A stretch of DNA of 9,187 nucleotides from Parachlamydiaceae bacterium (GTDB taxonomy: Bacteria; Chlamydiota; Chlamydiia; Chlamydiales; Parachlamydiaceae), in NCBI GenBank assembly GCA_013815395.1, contig JACDGH010000089.1:1-9187 (forward strand), written 5' to 3'. Positions 6,629-9,187 of this stretch are shown here, piece after piece. The notes below the pieces were generated by a model. The model ran no database searches. It saw only the letters and a program-made list of their open reading frames with translations, and was not told where the DNA came from. A program made the position numbers and the translations under genes. How positions within the stretch are numbered: the first letter of the stretch is position 1; each line of letters starts with the position of its first letter.

Positions 6629-7054
6629 TTACGTTTTCATTAGCTGCTGAAAGTTTTTAACTCCCAAAATGTTTTTAGCCGAGCGTTCCACAACAAATTC
6701 GTGAAAGAAAGATTCCCAATTATGTCTAGCTTTAATGACATCCTTATTATTCTCTATTTTTCGTGTTTGCAGAGCTTCATTAAATCCGTTAAAATAACGG
6801 CGATATTCTTCAAGGCTAGTCTGTACCCCTAGATGTTTCACTAATTGAGCGATGGCGTTCTTAGCTGCCTCACCCCTATTTGGTACCCCATCGCAAAAGA
6901 AATAGCGCGAAATCCGCTTACCACTATTTTTTCGCAATGAATATTCCAGACATTCTTTGGCAGGAGTGCCTTGTGGATTTATTTCAAAAGCAGCGTCCAG
7001 CAACTTATAACTATTTTGAAGGAATATTTCAGGAGTTTCTCCTCCGCGTTGCAC
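6629..7054 (-). pseudogene. 5'-truncated remnant of a von Willebrand factor A domain protein
   Basis: The 141-codon frame resembles the second half of a VWA domain. GTPA (29-32) corresponds to the MIDAS threonine segment, and RYFFCDGVPNRGE (50-62) to the MIDAS aspartate strand (usually hydrophobic strand-T/S-DG-x-P). The 25-residue distance from Thr30 to Asp55 is normal for VWA. The first MIDAS motif, DxSxS, should lie some 60-100 residues earlier but is absent. Upstream the frame closes at a TGA (7067-7069), and promoter DNA of the divergent alcohol dehydrogenase follows, with no DxSxS in any frame. The nominal start is GTG at 7054 with no Shine-Dalgarno. An ATG a few bases upstream is out of frame. 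The residual protein therefore probably cannot bind metal in the usual way. It may be a decaying gene, or a short protein that uses a partial fold. The VWA reading is from motif inspection only. Confidence 0.55.
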
Positions 7055-7091
7055 TTGGATGACATTTCATAAATTATAAAAAAAATTGATG

Positions 7092-7118
7092 TATAATTAC
7101 AAATAATGTTAACGTTAA
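7092..7118 (+). promoter_or_regulatory. Promoter -10 and palindromic operator candidate of the alcohol dehydrogenase gene
   Basis: A consensus TATAAT at 7092-7097 has no good -35 in front of it (best ATAAAT or TAAATT at 16-17 bases). Twelve bases downstream of its start region lies the perfect 10-bp palindrome TTAACGTTAA (7109-7118), close to the expected transcription start. A weak -10-only promoter with a palindrome over the early transcribed region is a common layout for a repressor-controlled gene. The Shine-Dalgarno AGGAGA follows at 7129-7134, six bases before the ATG. Confidence 0.45.
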
Positions 7119-7140
7119 TTTTTAAAACAGGAGATATATT

Positions 7141-8202
7141 ATGACTAAAGCTCAAGGTTACGCTGCTCAATCCGCTACAGCACCACTCGCCCCTTTTGAT
7201 TTTGAGCGACGAGATCTTCGTCCTCACGACATTCAGATAGAGATCTTATATTGCGGCGTATGCCACTCCGATATTCATTCTGTTAGAAATGAATGGAAAA
7301 ATTCGATTTACCCAATGGTGCCTGGACATGAAATAGTTGGTCGTATTATTAAAATTGGTAGCGAAGTTAAAAACTTTCATGCAAACGACACAGTTGCCGT
7401 AGGTGTTATGGTTGATTCTTGCCGCAAATGTCCAAGCTGCCAGGAAGGCCTCCAACAATATTGTGAAAGGGGGTCGACGATGACTTATAACAGCCCCGAT
7501 CGAGTTGATGGCAAAACCACCTATGGCGGATACTCTAATCAAATAGTTGTCGATGAAAGCTTTGTGCTAAATATCCCTAAAGCTTTTAAAGAAGAAGATT
7601 TTGCAGGCATAGCTCCCCTTCTGTGTGCAGGGATTACCACCTATTCCCCACTACGACATTGGAAAATCGGAAAAGGGACAAAGGTAGGTGTTGTTGGGCT
7701 TGGCGGACTCGGCCACATGGCCATTAAACTCGCTCATGCCATGGGGGCACATGTTGTATTATTTACGACGTCCAAGAGCAAAATAGAAGATGCAAAAAGA
7801 CTAGGAGCTAATGATGTAGCTTTGTCCAACAATCCTGATGACATGAAAAAATATGCTAGTTCCCTGGATTTTATTATCAATACGGTGTCTGTAGCCCATA
7901 ATCTTGATCTTTATCTCAATTGCCTCAAGCGCGATGGCACGATGTGCCTTGTAGGATATCCTGAAAAACCACATCCTACGCCCAATTTCGGAAATCTGAT
8001 ATTTTATAGAAAAGCGCTCGCAGGATCTTTAATTGGTGGACTTAATGAAACGCAAGAAATGCTAGATTTCTGTGCCGAGCATCATATCCTTTCCGATATC
8101 GAAATCATTCCTATTCAAAAAATCAACGAAGCTTACGAGCGCATGCTCAAGAGTGATGTCAAATATCGATTTGTTATCGACATGGCCTCGTTGAAAAATT
8201 AA
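7141..8202 (+). CDS. yahK: Zinc-dependent alcohol dehydrogenase, YahK/cinnamyl-alcohol dehydrogenase type
   Basis: A medium-chain dehydrogenase/reductase that interconverts aldehydes and alcohols in the cytoplasm. The 353 residues closely follow E. coli YahK throughout. The catalytic zinc ligands are Cys41 (GVCHSD), His63 with Glu64 (GHE) and Cys162 (LLCAGITTY). The structural zinc site is the four-cysteine lobe Cys94, Cys97, Cys100 and Cys108. The Rossmann glycine motif GLGGLGH is at 186-192. The second strand ends in FTTS (208-211), without the acidic residue of NAD-dependent enzymes, so NADPH is the likely cofactor. Family members reduce a broad range of aldehydes, and detoxification of reactive aldehydes is a reasonable role; the natural substrate cannot be read from sequence. 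The ATG has a good AGGAGA six bases upstream. The gene stands alone with its own promoter, next to a gene remnant, and shows no damage. Confidence 0.95.
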   Translation: MTKAQGYAAQSATAPLAPFDFERRDLRPHDIQIEILYCGVCHSDIHSVRNEWKNSIYPMVPGHEIVGRIIKIGSEVKNFHANDTVAVGVMVDSCRKCPSCQEGLQQYCERGSTMTYNSPDRVDGKTTYGGYSNQIVVDESFVLNIPKAFKEEDFAGIAPLLCAGITTYSPLRHWKIGKGTKVGVVGLGGLGHMAIKLAHAMGAHVVLFTTSKSKIEDAKRLGANDVALSNNPDDMKKYASSLDFIINTVSVAHNLDLYLNCLKRDGTMCLVGYPEKPHPTPNFGNLIFYRKALAGSLIGGLNETQEMLDFCAEHHILSDIEIIPIQKINEAYERMLKSDVKYRFVIDMASLKN

Positions 8203-8533
8203 GCTGCAAGTTTGAAGGAAGGCAACTGCAAACCACTGAAAGATAAAAAATATTTTTCATCCTTGCTTAGCAGTAAATGTTTAAAACATGCTGGGAAGGA
8301 TCAGAAAATTACCTTAAGTGCCATTAATGATGTATAAGAAGTAAAGCTAAAAAATTACTAAAATAAATATAATCCGCTTTAAAAGACCTCCTGAGATTTA
8401 CTATGGAAGCAAACTAATTCTTTCCTAGAACGAAATTTCATTGTTTTGAAAAAAGGTATATGCTAAAGTCAAATACATTCAAAATTAAGCAAAAATTAAT
8501 TCAATCAAAGACTCATATTTTAAAGATAAATTA
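8203..8533. other. AT-rich gene-free region with two stem-loops
   Basis: About 330 bases without a credible gene. Just after the dehydrogenase an AT-rich stem-loop (8237-8259) folds with nine pairs including one G-T, and contains ATTTTT in its 3' arm. A larger imperfect hairpin (8259-8301) follows: outer ATCCTT/AAGGAT, then AGC/GCT, then ATGTT/AACAT around TAA. Either could end the dehydrogenase transcript, though no T-run follows. A TATGCT -10 candidate at 8459-8464, some 70 bases before the next ORF, has no convincing -35. The remainder shows nothing recognisable. Confidence 0.5.
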
Positions 8534-8536
8534 TTG

Positions 8537-8815
8537 ATGATTATTTCAGGATTAGCTTCGCAAAATACTATAATTTGCAATAAATATTGCAATGTAATGG
8601 AATCATCTTTTTTAGTTGGGACTGTCCTTACAATCACAGGTGCTGCGCTAAGCTGTTTCCTTGAAAGACGACGACATCATCACAATCTTGATACTCCAAG
8701 GACTTGGGTTGTTTGCGGTAAAGGAACTTTAGCGATTGGAATTTTCATTACGCTCACTAGTATTACTAGTCTTTTTATATATGTTAATCGCAGCTTATCG
8801 ACCCAAGTTAAGTAA
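8537..8815 (+). CDS. Small two-helix membrane protein, inclusion-membrane-protein-like layout
   Basis: A 92-residue protein of unknown family. Two hydrophobic segments are evident: FLVGTVLTITGAALSCFL (about 25-42) and LAIGIFITLTSITSLFIYV (about 65-83). They are joined by a basic loop of roughly 22 residues that includes ERRRHHH. By the positive-inside rule the loop and both ends would be placed on different sides, with the loop cytoplasmic if it sits in the bacterial membrane. In a chlamydia, two closely spaced hydrophobic segments with a short loop also describe the bilobed domain of Inc proteins, which type III secretion inserts into the inclusion membrane. This is an inference from layout, not homology. 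The start is uncertain: ATG at 8537 was preferred over the adjacent TTG at 8534, there is no clear Shine-Dalgarno, and ATG at 8597 would still keep both helices. Confidence 0.5.
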   Translation: MIISGLASQNTIICNKYCNVMESSFLVGTVLTITGAALSCFLERRRHHHNLDTPRTWVVCGKGTLAIGIFITLTSITSLFIYVNRSLSTQVK

Positions 8816-8831
8816 TTTATTTATTTAACAC

Positions 8832-9010
8832 CTTCAGCGCCCTTGAATCCACGAGGGTCCGTTGAAGCGAACTTAATAAGGAGTTTATAGTACACACCTC
8901 CTCTAACCAAAGTCTAAGCCTTAACCCAGGCAACCAGGGAAGCGACAGTTATAAAAGTGGTGCACTTCAGCTTTGAGTCAGGGCTTTGCATGTGCCATAA
9001 GGCATTTTTT
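8832..9010 (+). ncRNA. Candidate structured RNA of unknown class
   Basis: A plus-strand RNA is suggested by three local structures and a terminator-like end. The first hairpin (8832-8867) pairs CTTCAGCG with CGTTGAAG and CCCTTG with CGAGGG, with a two-base bulge and the loop AATCCA. Its two G-T pairs are stable only in the plus-strand RNA. Then AGGAG (8878-8882) can pair with CTCCT (8898-8902), and AAGTG/CACTT (8955-8967) forms a tight stem around GTG. The end would be TGCC-ATAA-GGCA plus T6. No motif of tmRNA, RNase P RNA, SRP RNA, 6S RNA or a known riboswitch was recognised. A promoter was not identified, so the 5' end is a guess. It could instead be a leader for a gene beyond the window, or decayed DNA. 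Confidence 0.35.
8993..9010 (+). terminator. Short hairpin followed by six T's
   Basis: TGCC (8993-8996) and GGCA (9001-9004) form a 4-bp stem around the tetraloop ATAA, followed directly by TTTTTT (9005-9010). This has the form of an intrinsic terminator on the plus strand. The stem is short, so efficiency would be modest. It is the only hairpin in the window followed at once by a T-run. Confidence 0.5.
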
Positions 9011-9050
9011 GCTTAGATGCTTACTGCAACTTAAGTTTTAGCTTTAAGGC

Positions 9051-9131
9051 ATGTACCCACGGTTTGTTACTCCGGAACTGCACGCATGGGCTAGTATTAT
9101 TAAGTTTCTCCGGAACAAAAACAGTTTTTAA
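9051..9131 (+). CDS. Possible 26-codon small ORF
   Basis: The frame begins ATG at 9051 with AAGG three bases upstream and a TAA directly in front of the preceding codon. It encodes a peptide starting MYPRFVTPELHAWASIIKFL and ending in a basic, Asn-rich tail. The composition looks protein-like and mildly amphipathic, but the Shine-Dalgarno spacing is too short, and a 26-codon ORF can arise by chance. It may equally be a leftover of a longer gene, since neighbouring frames are broken by stops. Confidence 0.2.
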   Translation: MYPRFVTPELHAWASIIKFLRNKNSF

Positions 9132-9177
9132 GTTCACAATCAACACCTTTATCAAGACTTTTTTGTTCCAGAGGAAC
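9104..9177. repeat. 18-bp imperfect inverted repeat with 38-base centre
   Basis: Bases 9104-9121 and 9160-9177 pair over 18 positions with one C-A mismatch and one G-T pair. The core is CTCCGGAACAAAAA against TTTTTGTTCCAGAG. A further direct copy of CTCCGGAAC lies at 9070-9078, and the right arm itself contains a small GTTCC-AGA-GGAAC hairpin (9165-9177). No transposase is visible. This could be the edge of a repeat family, a protein-binding array, or part of a structured transcript. Confidence 0.6.
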
Positions 9178-9187
9178 AGCATAATAC

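Noticed and set aside
6979..7227. Minus-strand ORF of 82 codons overlapping the start of the alcohol dehydrogenase
   Set aside because: It crosses the promoter and first codons of an intact gene, has no plausible start signal, and does not restore the missing VWA front half.
8816..9187. tmRNA, 6S RNA, RNase P RNA, SRP RNA or T-box leader
   Set aside because: None of the conserved cores was found on either strand: no tRNA-like end with CCA, no GAGGAAAGTC-type RNase P segment, no SRP tetraloop motif, no T-box core.
1..9187. Retron, restriction-modification or other defence system
   Set aside because: No reverse transcriptase, nuclease, methyltransferase acting on unmodified DNA, or ATPase gene is encoded, so no such system is supported.

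Overview
The window looks like a chromosomal segment of an AT-rich chlamydia, probably an environmental, amoeba-associated Parachlamydiales member rather than Chlamydia proper. The main evidence is gene order. On the minus strand pheT is followed by a repeat-containing lipoprotein and then an O6-alkylguanine-DNA alkyltransferase. From memory this matches the C. trachomatis order CT475 (pheT), CT476 and CT477 (ada). No 16S rRNA or other taxonomic marker is present, so the assignment is an inference.

Left half (1-4875). The minus strand carries pheT, a lipoprotein 37 nt behind it, the alkyltransferase, and the first 16 codons of a further small gene that runs off the left edge. This housekeeping block is interrupted by one plus-strand gene of unknown function (799-1419). 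That gene has no visible ribosome-binding site and ends against a perfect 22-bp inverted repeat, which it shares with the convergent lipoprotein gene as a likely bidirectional terminator.

Right half (4876-9187). This part looks accessory. A strongly expressed-looking gene (consensus -10, very good Shine-Dalgarno) encodes a 427-residue orphan protein. Its C-terminus holds a convincing ubiquitin-interacting motif, and a more speculative ADP-ribosyltransferase-like region precedes it. In an intracellular bacterium this suggests a secreted effector acting on host ubiquitin. Convergent to it is a 141-codon remnant that appears to be the C-terminal half of a von Willebrand factor A domain without its first metal-binding motif. 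Next comes a complete YahK-type zinc alcohol dehydrogenase with its own promoter and a palindrome in the early transcribed region. A small two-helix membrane protein with the bilobed layout of inclusion-membrane proteins follows.

The last 370 bases have no substantial gene. They contain a well-formed hairpin whose G-U pairs favour a plus-strand RNA, a terminator-like element about 140 nt further on, a 26-codon ORF, and an 18-bp imperfect inverted repeat. No tRNA, rRNA, CRISPR array or recognisable transposase was found.
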